Assembly: GCA_903813345.2 (NCBI GenBank) | Contig: CAIIXF020000009.1 | Span: 26,200,740-26,264,739 of the forward strand | DNA from: Owenia fusiformis | Lineage: Eukaryota > Annelida > Polychaeta > Sabellida > Oweniidae | Length of the DNA stretch: 64,000 nucleotides | Direction of reading: 5' to 3' | Shown here: one piece after another, positions 26,201 to 33,484 of the stretch | How the letters are laid out: each line of letters begins with the position of its first letter | How positions within the stretch are numbered: position 1 is the first letter of the stretch | The notes under the pieces: model-generated | The model's input: the letters and a program-made list of their open reading frames with translations, nothing else | Told to the model about the DNA's origin: nothing | Databases searched by the model: none | Made by a program: the position numbers and the translations under genes

Positions 26201-29200
26201 GGTCCCCTGAGAAAGTTCCTGCTGCAGAAGTAAGTTTTCCATTGACTGTTAAGGCTTCGTACAATTTGTAGTACTTATTATTTTTTGTGAAAGAAAAATA
26301 TCAAATTCCCCCTTAATCTGTCCTCACAAACAAATACTGATAAAAAATTATATTTGACTCGTTGTGCATCTTTGCCATCCTGGAGTGCTTTTATGTTATA
26401 TTGAGGGGTTGTGTGTTAATGCTTCACTTTTTACTACTTAACTCTTTTACTCTTAGCACAATAAGTGTGTATTTCAAATATCCAATATTTGACTTGTAGG
26501 CCATCAGCGCCCTTATGGAGTACTTAGATAGCAACTTACTGACCCTGAACAACAATCTTCTTCGAACCAACTTTGATCGCATCCTGGATTCTATCTGGGT
26601 AGAGGTCCTTGAGGAGATCAGAGATGTTGTAGAGTCTGAGGATCAGGTATTAATATCTCCCTAATCATGTACGGTACATGTATTTATTATGTACAAATCC
26701 ACGGTACAAATATTAAAGGCTTGCATCAGAGCTGGAATAATAATATTGACATGCTCAGATATATGCATATCATTTTTTGCAGTGCCTACATCTTATAAAA
26801 ATTCTTAAGATTTCAATATCTTATGAAATAGAAATTAGCTCTCCTAATATGCATGTACGATTCCATCTTGCACTAATTTTTAATTAATTCTACCAATTCA
26901 TTTTTCCAGAAAACTACTTTATTTCACAAACGTCTGTATGAGTCTCTGAACATCTTGGTGGACTTTTTCCATGCTAATGACAAGGGTCTTCCTCTCCAGA
27001 GGATGCACACTAAACAATATCAGGTACATGTGCACTTACTTAACAATATCAGGTACACTTGCACTTACGTAATAATATCAGGTACATCTGCACTTACTTA
27101 ACAATATCAGGCACATTTGCACTTACTTAATAATATCAGGTACATCTGCACTTACTTAACAATATCATGTACCATTGCACTTACTTAACAATATCAGGTA
27201 TATCTGCACTTAATTAACAATATCAGGTACATCTACACTAATTTAACAAGCAAAATAACATTAATAAAATAGGTTTTGGATGAAAAAAGTCTACAATGGA
27301 TTTTCTCACCAACTCGAAACTTTCGTTTGATTGAATAAATGCCACTTAAATTGCATTTAGGATGTCAATATGCCATATTTGGTTCAATTAATCAGATTTG
27401 TTTTTTTCAAAAGGAATTGAATTCCATACTGAAGCTGAGCTGTGAACATACGGATAGAGTCATAGAGGCCTACTACATTGACAAGATAAATAAACAGGTA
27501 TGGGTCAATGATATTGTTACCATGGCAAACATATTGTTACAATAGCAATCATCATATTGCAAGTGAATCAATAGTTCCATTCCAGTGTAAATTATAATGT
27601 TTGGGTTTAAATAGCAACTAACAAGATAATAAAGTTACAGAGTTGACCGTACCATACTGATAATATTGTGTTGCCAACGTTTTTTAACAGTCATAAAATT
27701 ACTAGTCAGGCATTGTAAACCCTGAAGTGATCACGTACATGTAGTTACAAAGCCGAGTTACAAAGTTGCGAGACCAACAATTCTACATCCCATGCAGACA
27801 ATTGAAGACTTAAGCATATTGATATTTCTTGATTTATTACAAATTAATGTTTATTTTAGAATACAACAGAAAGGGTTGACTTTGGCACACTGTCAGTGCG
27901 TGTGTATTACAATACAGATGCGGAGATACTATTTGTTGAGGTTCTTAATGCCAAGAACATTCTACCATTAGATGCCAATGGTGAGTTGTATTTCATAAGT
28001 GAGTTGCATTACTTTAGGTTATCACTGGTGAATTTAAACAATGAAACATTATGAGTATAGCCAGTGTAAAATATTGGGAGCAATCTTTTGGATAAACTTC
28101 TCAAATTGTATCTTATCATTCATGATGTAATCTGACAAAATTTGCATGGAAACAAACTTCAAAATCAAAGCCTGAAAACAAATCTCATGTTACATGATTT
28201 TTCAGAAAATAGGCACAACAAAAAGATATTTGAAAATTGTGTCAGCTTTAAAAAAAAAGCATTGTACCTTTAATAAAGCTAACGTAATGTTTGCAGGCCT
28301 GAGTGACCCCTTTGTTCTGATAGAGCTATGTCCTGCGCATCTCCATACGGGGCAACACCAGCAACAGACTAAGATCATCAAGAAAACACTCAACCCAACC
28401 TTCGATGAATCCTTTGAATTGTGAGTGCATATAGTAGCAAAGCATGCTGTTTATTCAAGCTTTCAAATAAAAAGCTATGTATTACCTGAATATTAGTTTC
28501 AGATTTAGGTTTACAACGATTGAAAACTTATTTTTGTAAACTTTCTGTAAATCCTTTAGATACTGTATTATAATTGAAAAGAAGATCAGAAGATGATTTG
28601 TTGATCTTCCACTGGTTGAGCCACATACCAGCCCCTTTGACTATAATGGTCGATTATTCATAAAATCATTATACATGTTATATTTTCCTGCAACATTAGC
28701 AGGGCACATTGCAAGCAGCCAGGCTCATGTGTGTTATTTACAGTGATGGACCATGATCTCATGTTTCGCAAAATCATTATATACATGTTATATTTTCCAG
28801 CAACATTAGCAGGGCACATTGCAAGCAGCCAGGCTCATGTGTGTTATTTACAGTGATGGACCATGATCTCATGTTTCGGAATGACTTTGCTGGTGAAGTC
28901 TATTTATCATTGAATCATATCCCGGGGATTTCTGGTGAAGACGTCTCAGGATTCACAGCCTTGACCCCCCTTACTTTACCCCTGATACAGCCCCCAAAGA
29001 ATGGTAAGCTATTGCTCATAGGTTTCATAGTAGTCAGGGGGGAGATCTCCACAAAATTGAGTCATGCGGTATCGACGGTATAGTCTTATTTATATTATAA
29101 ATTGTTCTAAGATAAATATTTTAACACGCTTTATGAAATATGTGTTTCCTAGTGACTGCGGACAGTCCTGCCTTAGCTGTATTAGAACGCAGACTACAGG

Positions 29201-29259
29201 ATCCAAAAGCCATGGAGTTTGTCAAACGAAGGAAACAAGTTCAAGACCAGTCAGCATAA
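168..29259 (+). CDS. BAIAP3: BAIAP3/Munc13-4-like C2-MUN-C2 protein, 3' 24 exons (5' partial)
   Basis: Exons read from splice sites: 168-441, 1230-1274, 1717-1882, 2176-2245, 3778-3914, 4898-5001, 5914-6031, 8328-8452, 8766-8856, 9378-9544, 10023-10074, 13755-13915, 14306-14429, 24707-24850, 25234-25335, 25622-25840, 26161-26229, 26500-26646, 26910-27023, 27414-27497, 27860-27980, 28297-28420, 28801-29003, 29153-29259. All use AG/GT borders, all phases join, and they give 1021 residues ending in TAA. The order is C2A, MUN, C2B. Family members lacking the C1 domain (BAIAP3, Munc13-4, fly staccato) tether and prime dense-core or lysosome-related vesicles through SNAREs in a Ca2+-dependent way. 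The C2B wording (TVMDHD, NDFAGE, ELCPAHL) is closest to what I know of BAIAP3, but separation from UNC13D is not certain. Compared with about 1090-1190 residues in vertebrates, roughly 100-160 N-terminal residues lie outside the window. Confidence 0.92.
442..1229 (+). other. Intron 1 of the UNC13-family gene
   Basis: No coding sequence is seen. Positions 560-783 hold a worn copy of the element ending in ACAGGTTTTACTRTA. Positions 1030-1160 hold a short irregular tandem repeat built on TCCATTGATACCATTTATAT. Confidence 0.6.
1320..1500. repeat. 150-bp dispersed repeat (family A), copy 1
   Basis: This is one of eight related stretches in the window. The others are near 3957-4135, 5021-5150, 25995-26095 and 30547-30625 on the plus strand, and 53485-53600, 58395-58560 and 61045-61155 reversed. 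Shared landmarks are ATTGTTATAGTCTCCAACTT, then GTTGGTGTTTGG, then TAACAAATGGCAGGTGGTGA, then TTAATGCCTTGT. No open frame, poly-A tail or clear terminal repeats were seen. It may be a SINE or a worn non-autonomous DNA element. Confidence 0.6.
1568..1749 (+). repeat. 90-bp tandem duplication spanning an exon acceptor
   Basis: Two head-to-tail copies begin at 1568 and 1658 with CTCAAATGCTTCA. Each holds intron end, acceptor and the first 30 or so coding bases. Copy 1 has TATAG at 1621-1625 followed by codons for [11 protein letters not shown]. Copy 2 has TTTAAG at 1711-1716 and codons for [11 protein letters not shown], which continue into the real exon. Copy 1 cannot be joined productively: extending it into copy 2 shifts the frame by one and meets a TGA. 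Confidence 0.8.
2271..3297 (+). mobile_element. GGCTCAC/ACGG non-autonomous element, full-length copy
   Basis: The element begins TTGGCTCACACAGTGAGCC, continues with CTATGGGATCGACCAGG and a CCGT-rich microsatellite (2311-2382), and ends near 3297 in CTGTGTGAGC followed by a small hairpin AGGACCGTGGGTCCT. The inner ends GCTCACACAG and CTGTGTGAGC are inverted repeats. The interior has no long frame. A second full copy lies inverted at 33485-34428 and an internally deleted one at 18839-19088. It sits in intron 4 of the UNC13-family gene. Confidence 0.75.
3641..3704. repeat. Small hairpin element
   Basis: Sixteen-base arms TACTGTATAAGTGGTA (3641-3656) and TACCACTTATACAGTA (3689-3704) are perfect inverted repeats around a 32-base loop. 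Weaker complementarity extends outward (GTGAAATTACC near 3625 and GTAAAATTCAC near 3728). It is probably a miniature inverted-repeat element in intron 4. Confidence 0.6.
3778..14429 (+). CDS. MUN domain, first half (9 exons)
   Basis: Exons 3778-3914 to 14306-14429 encode about residues 185-544, an all-helical stretch without signal peptide or membrane segment. Recognisable family wording includes [58 protein letters not shown] and [13 protein letters not shown]. The last two match the start of the MHD1 region of UNC13 proteins, in which the MUN rod contacts syntaxin and SNARE complexes. The exon at 10023-10074 is only 52 bases but joins both neighbours in phase. The exon at 13755 begins 32 bases after a mariner-type terminal motif. 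Introns here are long (up to 3.7 kb) and filled with repeats. Confidence 0.88.
3957..4135. repeat. 150-bp dispersed repeat (family A), copy 2
   Basis: It carries ATGTCACCATCACAAG, ATTGTTAT, TTTTCAACTTTTTTATGG, GTTGGTGTTC, CTGTAACAAATGGCCGGTGG and TGACATTTTGC in the order typical of the family. It follows the donor of exon 3778-3914 by about 40 bases. Confidence 0.55.
5021..5150. repeat. 150-bp dispersed repeat (family A), copy 3
   Basis: It holds GTGGTGACATATTGTTATAG, CAACTTTTTGTGGATGGTG, TTACAAATGGCAGGTTGTGA and TTAATGCCTTGTTT. It lies 20 bases after the donor of exon 4898-5001 and next to a TACAGTAAAACCTG-type element. Confidence 0.55.
5157..5664. mobile_element. TACAGTAAAACCTG-type element carrying two large hairpins
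   Basis: The edges resemble the small-element family (GAGTAAAACTTGAG on the left, AACTTTTACTCTA on the right, with GGTGTTCA repeats just inside). The middle holds a 140-base hairpin (5247-5386; arms include TTAAGTGCAATACAGGA and its complement) and a second one (5405-5496; arms CTGTATTGCTACTGAGAATG with its near complement). Confidence 0.55.
6032..8327 (+). other. Intron 7, mostly unique AT-rich DNA
   Basis: No exon or long frame is supported here. At 7680-7763 there is a compact copy of the inverted-repeat family: TACAGTAAAACCTG at the left edge, CAGGTTTTACTGTA at the right edge, and two GGTGTTCACTAGAGAG-like repeats inside. Confidence 0.6.
7680..7763. mobile_element. Compact TACAGTAAAACCTG element (84 bp)
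   Basis: Perfect 14-base terminal inverted repeats, TACAGTAAAACCTG and CAGGTTTTACTGTA, enclose two copies of GGTGTTCACTA. Related copies with worn ends are at about 560-783, 10976-11160, 11457-11592, 11815-11979, 29840-30026, 32680-32862 and 52860-53034. A truncated copy is near 19120-19180. Confidence 0.7.
10208..10277. mobile_element. TACAGGGTG miniature hairpin element
   Basis: A 70-bp unit begins TACAGGGTGCCTCAGACAGAA and ends TTCTTGTCTCACCCTGTA, so its termini are imperfect inverted repeats of about 20 bp. A second element with the same outer nine bases is at 30115-30211. A single end, ACAGGGTGGGCCAATAAAA, occurs near 59970. Such termini are common in Tc1/mariner-like non-autonomous elements. 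Confidence 0.6.
10553..10660. repeat. 27-bp tandem repeat, 4 copies
   Basis: The unit is close to TTCACATATAGACACTATAA followed by TTCATGC. Copies start at about 10559, 10586, 10613 and 10640 with few differences. Confidence 0.75.
10976..11160. mobile_element. TACAGTAAAACCTG element (185 bp)
   Basis: The left end is TACAGTAAAACCTG and the right end TACAGGTTTTACTCTGTA. Inside are GTGTTCACATTTCAAGGTG and ATTAGAGTGATATTTTGA. No coding capacity is seen. Confidence 0.7.
12515..13030. repeat. 58-bp minisatellite, about 9 copies
   Basis: The unit reads approximately ACTATACAGTATTTGCTATT, then ATCTTATAACCGTAGTATTC, then ACTGTTACCTTTAAACAT. Middle copies are nearly identical and outer copies diverge. 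It lies in intron 11 with no relation to an exon edge. Confidence 0.8.
15491..15634. repeat. Large hairpin with CCCTCGG core (1 of 3)
   Basis: Left arm landmarks GTTATTAAATG, TTTTTGATACAGGGTATAT and ACAATATATCAACCC recur as complements on the right in mirrored order, around a core CCTCGGTCCCTACGGTCCC. The CCCTCGG motif itself is repeated in direct orientation in both arms and so forms bulges. Confidence 0.7.
15766..15794. repeat. Near-perfect 29-bp palindrome, duplicated at 16246-16274
   Basis: The half-site AGCGGGCAGATATA is followed after one base by its complement TATATCTGCCCGCT. An identical copy lies at 16246-16274, and a shorter relative (AGCGGGAGATAT/ATATCTCCCGCT) at 15373-15396. All are inside the Harbinger element. 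Confidence 0.75.
16085..16226. repeat. Large hairpin with CCCTCGG core (2 of 3)
   Basis: Arms ATTATCCTATA, AGGATATTGGGAT and CCAATATAATATATTT pair with complements at 16160-16226 around CCCTCGGGACCTGCGGCCCT. Arm sequence differs completely from hairpin 1, while the GC-rich core is alike. Confidence 0.7.
16988..17128. repeat. Large hairpin with CCCTC/CGG core (3 of 3)
   Basis: Arms GGGATTAAATATGGGTTTATT and GACAATTTGATATTT pair with complements ending at 17128. The left arm carries an extra direct copy of GACAATTTGGTATTT. The core reads CCCTCTGACCCTCCGGGCTC. Confidence 0.65.
17241..17573 (-). pseudogene. HARBI1-like transposase fragment
   Basis: A 110-residue frame contains [34 protein letters not shown] and [19 protein letters not shown]. 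This matches the N-terminal helix-turn-helix part of Harbinger nucleases (HARBI1 family). It stops at TAG just after the region where the family continues toward the DDE catalytic core. Similarity-like remnants beyond the stop are not in one frame. No partner MADF/Myb protein was recognised. It is probably inactive. Confidence 0.7.
18237..18259 (-). terminator. Candidate poly-A signals of the MCFD2-like gene
   Basis: Two AATAAA hexamers on the minus strand (complements at 18254-18259 and 18237-18242) lie about 340 bases after the stop codon and just before the Harbinger right end at 18169. Confidence 0.4.
18593..20950 (-). CDS. MCFD2: MCFD2-like EF-hand cargo-receptor subunit
   Basis: Coding exons on the minus strand are 20808-20944 (ATG at 20942-20944), 20397-20483, 19599-19762 and 18593-18732 (stop TAA). 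Phases join and give 175 residues, near the 146 of human MCFD2. A hydrophobic start (CTLLLIGQ) could be a signal peptide. The region [10 protein letters not shown] and the first EF loop (residues 78-89, [12 protein letters not shown]) match the family signature; loop positions 1, 3, 5, 9 and 12 are all acceptable Ca2+ ligands. The second loop (139-150, [12 protein letters not shown]) has glycine at position 3 where Asp or Asn is usual. In vertebrates MCFD2 binds LMAN1/ERGIC-53 and exports glycoproteins from the ER. The gene lies wholly inside an intron of the UNC13-family gene, antisense. CGREF1 is a less likely alternative. Confidence 0.85.
18839..19088 (+). mobile_element. GGCTCAC/ACGG element, internally deleted copy
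   Basis: It starts GGCTCACAAAGTGAGCCTAT, keeps GATCGACCAGGCGTCCGTCC, then jumps to the 3' portion (TTTTCAAGGTCAAAGGTCAT) and ends in CTGTGTGAGC plus AGGACCGTGGGTCCT. About 750 bases of the full-length form are missing. It lies in the last intron of the MCFD2-like gene. Confidence 0.7.
20550..20805. repeat. About 125-bp tandem duplication beside an MCFD2-like donor
   Basis: Two diverged copies share TAACATTCATTTCA/TAACTTTCATTTCA, ATCATTTGTCGTGGTCAGAG/ATCATGTCATGGTCAGAG and AAGCTAACACAGAATCA. The second copy ends exactly where the donor of exon 20808-20950 begins. Confidence 0.6.
21140..21190 (-). promoter_or_regulatory. Probable 5' untranslated exon and start region of the MCFD2-like gene
   Basis: The coding exon begins at an acceptor (TTTTTCCAG before 20950), so a non-coding first exon is needed. 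A strong donor, CAA followed by GTAAGTTA, lies at 21132-21142 on the minus strand, placing an exon end at about 21140. The 5' limit is unknown and no TATA box is evident. Confidence 0.4.
21648..22121. mobile_element. TTAA-flanked miniature element
   Basis: It is flanked by TTAA at both ends. Termini AGGACAACTGAAATAGCTTTT and (reversed) AGCAGATATGAAATGGTATTT are imperfect inverted repeats. The interior contains CACGTGGGGACCAG and a related reversed CCCCCACGTGAT. TTAA duplication points to piggyBac-like mobilisation. It is inserted in the same 33-bp minisatellite that the mariner element interrupts. Confidence 0.45.
22166..23240. mobile_element. Mariner-like element with 201-bp inverted repeats
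   Basis: Left repeat 22166-22366 and right repeat 23040-23240 are inverted copies with few differences, beginning CGAGGGGTGATCAATAAG. TA dinucleotides flank both ends (22164-22165, 23241-23242), as expected for Tc1/mariner insertion. The flanks rejoin to the 33-bp minisatellite unit (ACTTATA and TATAGGTGTC), so the insertion point is clear. Confidence 0.8.
22500..22900 (+). pseudogene. Mariner transposase C-terminal remnant
   Basis: Frame 22553-22831 contains [13 protein letters not shown] and [12 protein letters not shown], which correspond to the second catalytic Asp motif (HDNAPAH) and the PDLAPSDY-like third motif of mariner transposases. The following EKGRRF resembles the family's L-G-RF segment. 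The N-terminal DNA-binding part and the first catalytic Asp are missing, so it is inactive. Confidence 0.7.
23243..23700. repeat. 33-bp minisatellite, about 14 copies (plus fragments at 21598-21650 and 22125-22165)
   Basis: The unit reads TATAGGTGTCTTAATATGCC followed by CATACTTTACTTA. Fragments left of the mariner-like and TTAA-type elements show that one array was split by two insertions. Confidence 0.8.
24707..27497 (+). CDS. MUN domain, second half (7 exons)
   Basis: Exons 24707-24850, 25234-25335, 25622-25840, 26161-26229, 26500-26646, 26910-27023 and 27414-27497 encode about residues 545-837. All seven have lengths divisible by three and phase 0 borders, so any could be skipped without a frameshift. 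The opening [12 protein letters not shown] and the stretch [19 protein letters not shown] with [12 protein letters not shown]-type helices (here [15 protein letters not shown]) correspond to the end of MHD1 and MHD2 in the UNC13 family. Introns are short (0.2-0.4 kb), unlike the first half. The donors after 24850 and 27023 are followed by tandem repeats that copy splice-donor-like sequence. Confidence 0.88.
24851..25060 (+). repeat. Donor-like tandem repeat directly after exon 14
   Basis: The real donor CAG/GTGAGTGTAATAGTGTGTG is followed by units of about 19 bp that contain GTGTGTGGTAAGTGTAATA. GGTAAGTGT, an excellent donor consensus, occurs at about 24928, 24947 and 24966. A larger 120-bp duplication (TATGAAGTACAGTGTAAGTC) overlies it. 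Confidence 0.65.
27007..27250 (+). repeat. 29-bp minisatellite copying the donor of exon 19, 8 copies
   Basis: The real junction AACAATATCAG/GTACATGTGCACTTACTT is repeated at 29-base spacing (CAG at about 27021, 27050, 27079, 27108, 27137, then CAT, CAG, CAG). Each unit carries the last codons of the exon and the first bases of the intron. Use of a later copy reaches an in-frame stop. Confidence 0.8.
27860..29259 (+). CDS. C2B domain and C terminus
   Basis: Exons 27860-27980, 28297-28420, 28801-29003 and 29153-29259 encode residues 838-1021. The C2B fold shows the first Ca2+ loop LPLDANGLSDPFV and the third loop [13 protein letters not shown], so all five aspartates expected to bind Ca2+ are visible. 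The basic strand [19 protein letters not shown] lies between them. The C-terminal helix ([20 protein letters not shown]) resembles the short basic tail of BAIAP3. The start of exon 28801 was chosen because TTTTCCAG at 28793-28800 is the only acceptor that keeps phase; an almost identical upstream copy at 28691 has CTG in place of CAG. The stop is TAA at 29257-29259. Confidence 0.9.
28661..28879 (+). repeat. 110-bp tandem duplication spanning the acceptor of exon 23
   Basis: The coding part CAACATTAGC to ATGTTTCG is identical in 28691-28769 and 28801-28879. Copy 1 is preceded by TATTTTCCTG and copy 2 by TATTTTCCAG, so only copy 2 has a canonical acceptor at this edge. Confidence 0.85.
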
Positions 29260-30114
29260 ATGTGTACTAAGATCTGAAAAACTATGTCATTAAGAGTTGT
29301 AGCTGTGTATAGGGCATGTGGATGTACATCGAGACAAAAGGGAGATTGAGGCAAAGGCCATGTTGATGTGCTCTGAGGCAAGGGATATAGTTATGTGCAT
29401 TGAAGCAAGGGGTTTGTTCATGTGCTCTGAGGCAAGGGGCATGTTGATGTGCTCTGAGGCAAGGGGCAAAAGTTGTGGCAACACACGACTTTAAAATAAG
29501 TGATACCATTCGCTGTATTGATAGATTTTACTTTACCAGGGATCTAACATGCAGATTCTTGTCAACCTTTTGGTAAAAAGGTTTATACTCTAAATGCATA
29601 TATTTGTGCAAACAATGATTGATATGATTATACAGAATATGTTCATATTTAAGTATGTATGCTTTGATAAAATGATCTGTTATCAAGCACCTACGAGTAC
29701 GTAGTTTATTCATTATGTGAAATTGAAATATTTTATGAGACCATGTTGACGCTTTGATTGCTGTTGTCATGGTGATACTTTAAGAGTATGAACTCCTGCT
29801 TTGAGATAATTGAAATGCTTTGGAAAACAAATGTATTTGCACAGTAAGACCTGTCTAATCTGAACACTCTCTGGTACCAGCTAAACAGTGTTTAGATTAG
29901 CAGGTGTTATATTTCAAGGTTTCATAGCCATGTACAGTGTATCAAGGGGAAATTTGAGAAAGAAAAATTGTTCACATTGAGATGTGTTGGGATTAGAGAG
30001 GTGTTTTGATATACAGGTTTTACTGTATCTTTATAAAAATGGAAATATGAATCATATCTGAGTCAGTCCGATAACCTTATGTTGAAAAATGGAAAAATAT
30101 CTATATTATGTACT

Positions 30115-30211
30115 TACAGGGTGTTCAATAAGTACTCAGTTTTAGGTGTAGGCCACCATCAACCAATTTTACTGCTTACTGCTTTTTTCAATACTTATTT
30201 AACACCCTGTA
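30115..30211. mobile_element. TACAGGGTG miniature element (97 bp)
   Basis: Ends TACAGGGTGTTCAATAAGTA and TACTTATTTAACACCCTGTA are 20-base inverted repeats with one mismatch. No coding capacity is seen. Confidence 0.7.
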
Positions 30212-30771
30212 TTTATAATTTATATATCCATGACATATGTATGTTGAGTTATCTCTTTAGTCAAGGGCAATGTGTAATATAAATGTGATTTGGTGAGAAG
30301 TAGAATTAAAACAATGAATTACATTAAAATAACAGTTATAGGAAAATACTTTTTTTCATACGCACATTCATTCTCTTACTATGTCATATGAAAAATTATT
30401 TGTATATGTAAATATGAATTATAGTATATATATTCAGATTTGACAAATACAAATTGAGAGATTTGGATATATATTACCGGTTTTTTACAGTATAATGTTC
30501 AAATTATAATTGAATAAGTTTGACCAAGAATACAAGGTATTTTTGCGACAGTGGTCATCGTCTGACATTTGGTGTCTGTAACAAATGACAGGTGATGACA
30601 TTATGTATGTTAAAGCTTTGTTCATTATTGCACGTTTGAGTATGTATGGATAAAGTGGCGAGGGTAGAAATATATCTTATAAGTGTTAAGTCCATGAATG
30701 TACATATAAAATAGTGTAGCTTTTGTAATACTCTGTACCTTGGCAGATTAGATTATGTCCTGTACTTCTAC

Positions 30772-30968
30772 TTAATTAAGTGGCCGTTTTAATTTGGCGG
30801 ATCCACCAAATTGTTAAAGTTTGCCAAATTAAGTAGCCGCCAAATTCCCCAGTAAATTTAGTACCATGTCAATTAGAACCATTAGTACATGGTAATACTG
30901 CAAGTCTGCCAAATTAAGTAGCCGCCAAATGTCCATAAAAGCAAATCTGCCATATTAAGTAGAAGTAC
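30772..30968. mobile_element. GTACTTCTACTTAAT inverted-repeat element
   Basis: GTACTTCTACTTAAT at the left and ATTAAGTAGAAGTAC at the right are inverted. The interior repeats CCAAATTAAGTAGCCGCCAA twice in direct orientation. Confidence 0.55.
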
Positions 30969-31084
30969 ACTAAGTCCCTGAACCCACTGGAAAAGATAGA
31001 TATTCGTATGTGCTTTTGTATAATTATACGGAAGTATGTGCACAATAACATTTTTGATGGAGCATGATTTCAATAATATTGAGT

Positions 31085-31971
31085 TGTTGCTTGTAGTTGG
31101 GTCATAAGTCACTAAATAATCTAAGATCTGAAAATTGGAAAAAGATCTACACTATGTATGTCGCTTGTTGTTGGGTCATAAGTCACTAAATAATCTAAGA
31201 TCTGAAAATTGGAAAAAGATCTACACTATGTATGTCGCTTGTAGTTGAGTCATAAGTCACTAAATAATCTAAGATCTGAAAATTGGAAAAAGATCTACAC
31301 TATGTATGTCGCTTGTAGTTGGGTCATAAGTCACTAAATAATCTAAGATCTGAAAATTGGAAAAAGATCTACACTATGTATGTCGCTTGTAGTTGGGTCA
31401 TAAGTCACTAAATAATCTAAGATCTGAAAATTGGAAAAAGATCTACACTATGTATGTCGCTTGTAGTTGGGTCATAAGTCACTAAATAATCTAAGATCTG
31501 AAAATTGGAAAAGATCTACACTATGTATGTCGCTTGTAGTTGGGTCATAAGTCACTAAATAATCTAAGATCTGAAAATTGGAAAAAGATCTACACTATGT
31601 ATGTTGCTTGTTGTTGGGTCATAAGTCGCTAAATAATCTAAGATCTGAAAATTGGAAAAAGATCTACACTATGTATGTCGCTTGTAGTTGGGTCATAAGT
31701 CACTAAATAATCTAAGATCTGAAAATTGGAAAAAGATCTACACTATGTATGTCGCTTGTTGTTGGGTCATAAGTCGCTAAATAATCTAAAATCTGAAAAT
31801 TGGAAAAAGATCTACACTATGTATGTCGCTTGTTGTTGGGTCATAAGTCACTAAATAATCTAAGATCTGAAAATTGGAAAAAGATCTACACTATGTATGT
31901 CGCTTGTTGTTGGGTCATAAATCACTAAATAATCTAAGATCTGAAAATTGGAAAAAGACCTACACTATGTA
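31085..31971. repeat. 74-bp satellite-like array, 12 copies
   Basis: The unit includes GTCGCTTGTAGTTGGGTCAT, AAGTCACTAAATAATCTAAG and ATCTGAAAATTGGAAAAAGA. Copies are almost identical, with variants such as TTG for TAG and one unit one base shorter, suggesting recent expansion. There is no open frame across it. Confidence 0.9.
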
Positions 31972-33484
31972 GCCTCTATTTTAATTTTACCTGAAATAAT
32001 ATACCTGTGAGAATATAGAACATTCGTTTTGGAGAAAACAAAACTTTGTACTATCTATACTTGTGTTTTGAATTGTTTTATTCGTATGTATTTAGTGGTG
32101 ATAGCATAAATAGCTTCTTTGTTGTGGACGTTTTTTTTCTTAAAGTTGAAGCTAGGTGCACCTGGGGTTCATCAATTTTAATGTTGCATATAATAAGGTC
32201 AGACAATTAAGGGTTGCATTGGTATATAGATGTTTGTCAAATGATACTTCTTTTTTTGGGGGGGTTCATTTACCAGTTTCAATACATGTGTTTTGATTAT
32301 TATGTAATTTGCTGTGATTGACAATTTAACCAAAAGATTTAAACGTGTCATGGGGTTCAAGGTTCACCACTGATCATGCAGACACTTTATAAGCAAGCTG
32401 ACTGTCACCACTCTTAATGTTGTGAGCACTTTGTTAGTGATCTCCCTTAACCTTTTTTAACACCATTTAAATATGTTTCACCTTATAAAAGCTGCAGGGA
32501 TATAACATTCCCAGTCTTGAGTATATACTGGTCTTAAATATCTGAAAGCTTTAAAATGCATGAATTATTTATTCAACAATCTAGTCGACTTGAATTTATA
32601 CATTAAAACCAAAACTTTTTATTTGATTTGTTAGTCTGTAGAAAAGAATAATGATATTGATTATAAGTCAGGAGCTGAAACCTCTTAAGTGGATCTTTAA
32701 AAAGTGTTCCATTTTGGATATGTTCCATTAACAGCAGAGTTTCATTTAAAATGAAGTCACTAAATCACAAGAATGAAGTGTTATACTTTTAGAGGTGTTC
32801 CACAAATTCTTGAAGTTGATGTGTTCCACTCGTGATCCACACGACAGTTTTACCTGTATATATTTTACTTATACATTTTAAAAAGTTAGAAAATGGATAT
32901 GTTCATTGAATTAGTGGATTTTGTGGTCTGTTGCTTTTACTCACAACTTTTCGTATATTTAACATACTATGTTACAGTATGTTCTCCATCGACTTTCATT
33001 AGAGCTCCCATAGTGGAATTTTTTTGTGTGAATAGGAATATCATATGTGATGATTTCTTAGCATTTTACTTTATTGTTTTTTTGTATAGCGTACATGTTA
33101 TTATAATGTATGTAGAAAATCAAATCATTGTTAATTTTTACTATTATCAAAATATTTTGAATTTCTGTTATTCTACTTTTAAATGTTGGTACGTACAAGT
33201 ATTGTAAGTTAGTTATTAATCACATTTTTTCAGACATTAAGAATAAATTTATGTCTATTATATATATATAAATATTATTGTGTCTGTCAATTAAAAATTG
33301 AAGCTATTTATTTAAAAAATATACCCTTACATAAAAATTATGTAATCCTGCATGAGCCCTTCTATATCCTATATCATTAAAATTATAAATAAAAGCAAGA
33401 GTAGTCTTTTTCTAAACCCATGGGCTTTCAACAGTAGATAGAAACAGTTGTCACACCAAGCCCCCACAGCTCTCAATATACTAA

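Noticed and set aside
28691-28769. Alternative first copy of UNC13-family exon 23
   Set aside because: The acceptor is CTG and no donor follows, so it cannot form a normal exon.
31085-31971. CRISPR-like or centromeric satellite
   Set aside because: There are no spacers between units, and twelve copies in a gene flank do not indicate a centromere.
32893-33207. 104-residue hydrophobic frame on the plus strand
   Set aside because: Composition (Phe, Tyr, Ile, Val, Cys) follows the local AT bias; no splice sites, neighbours or motif support a gene.
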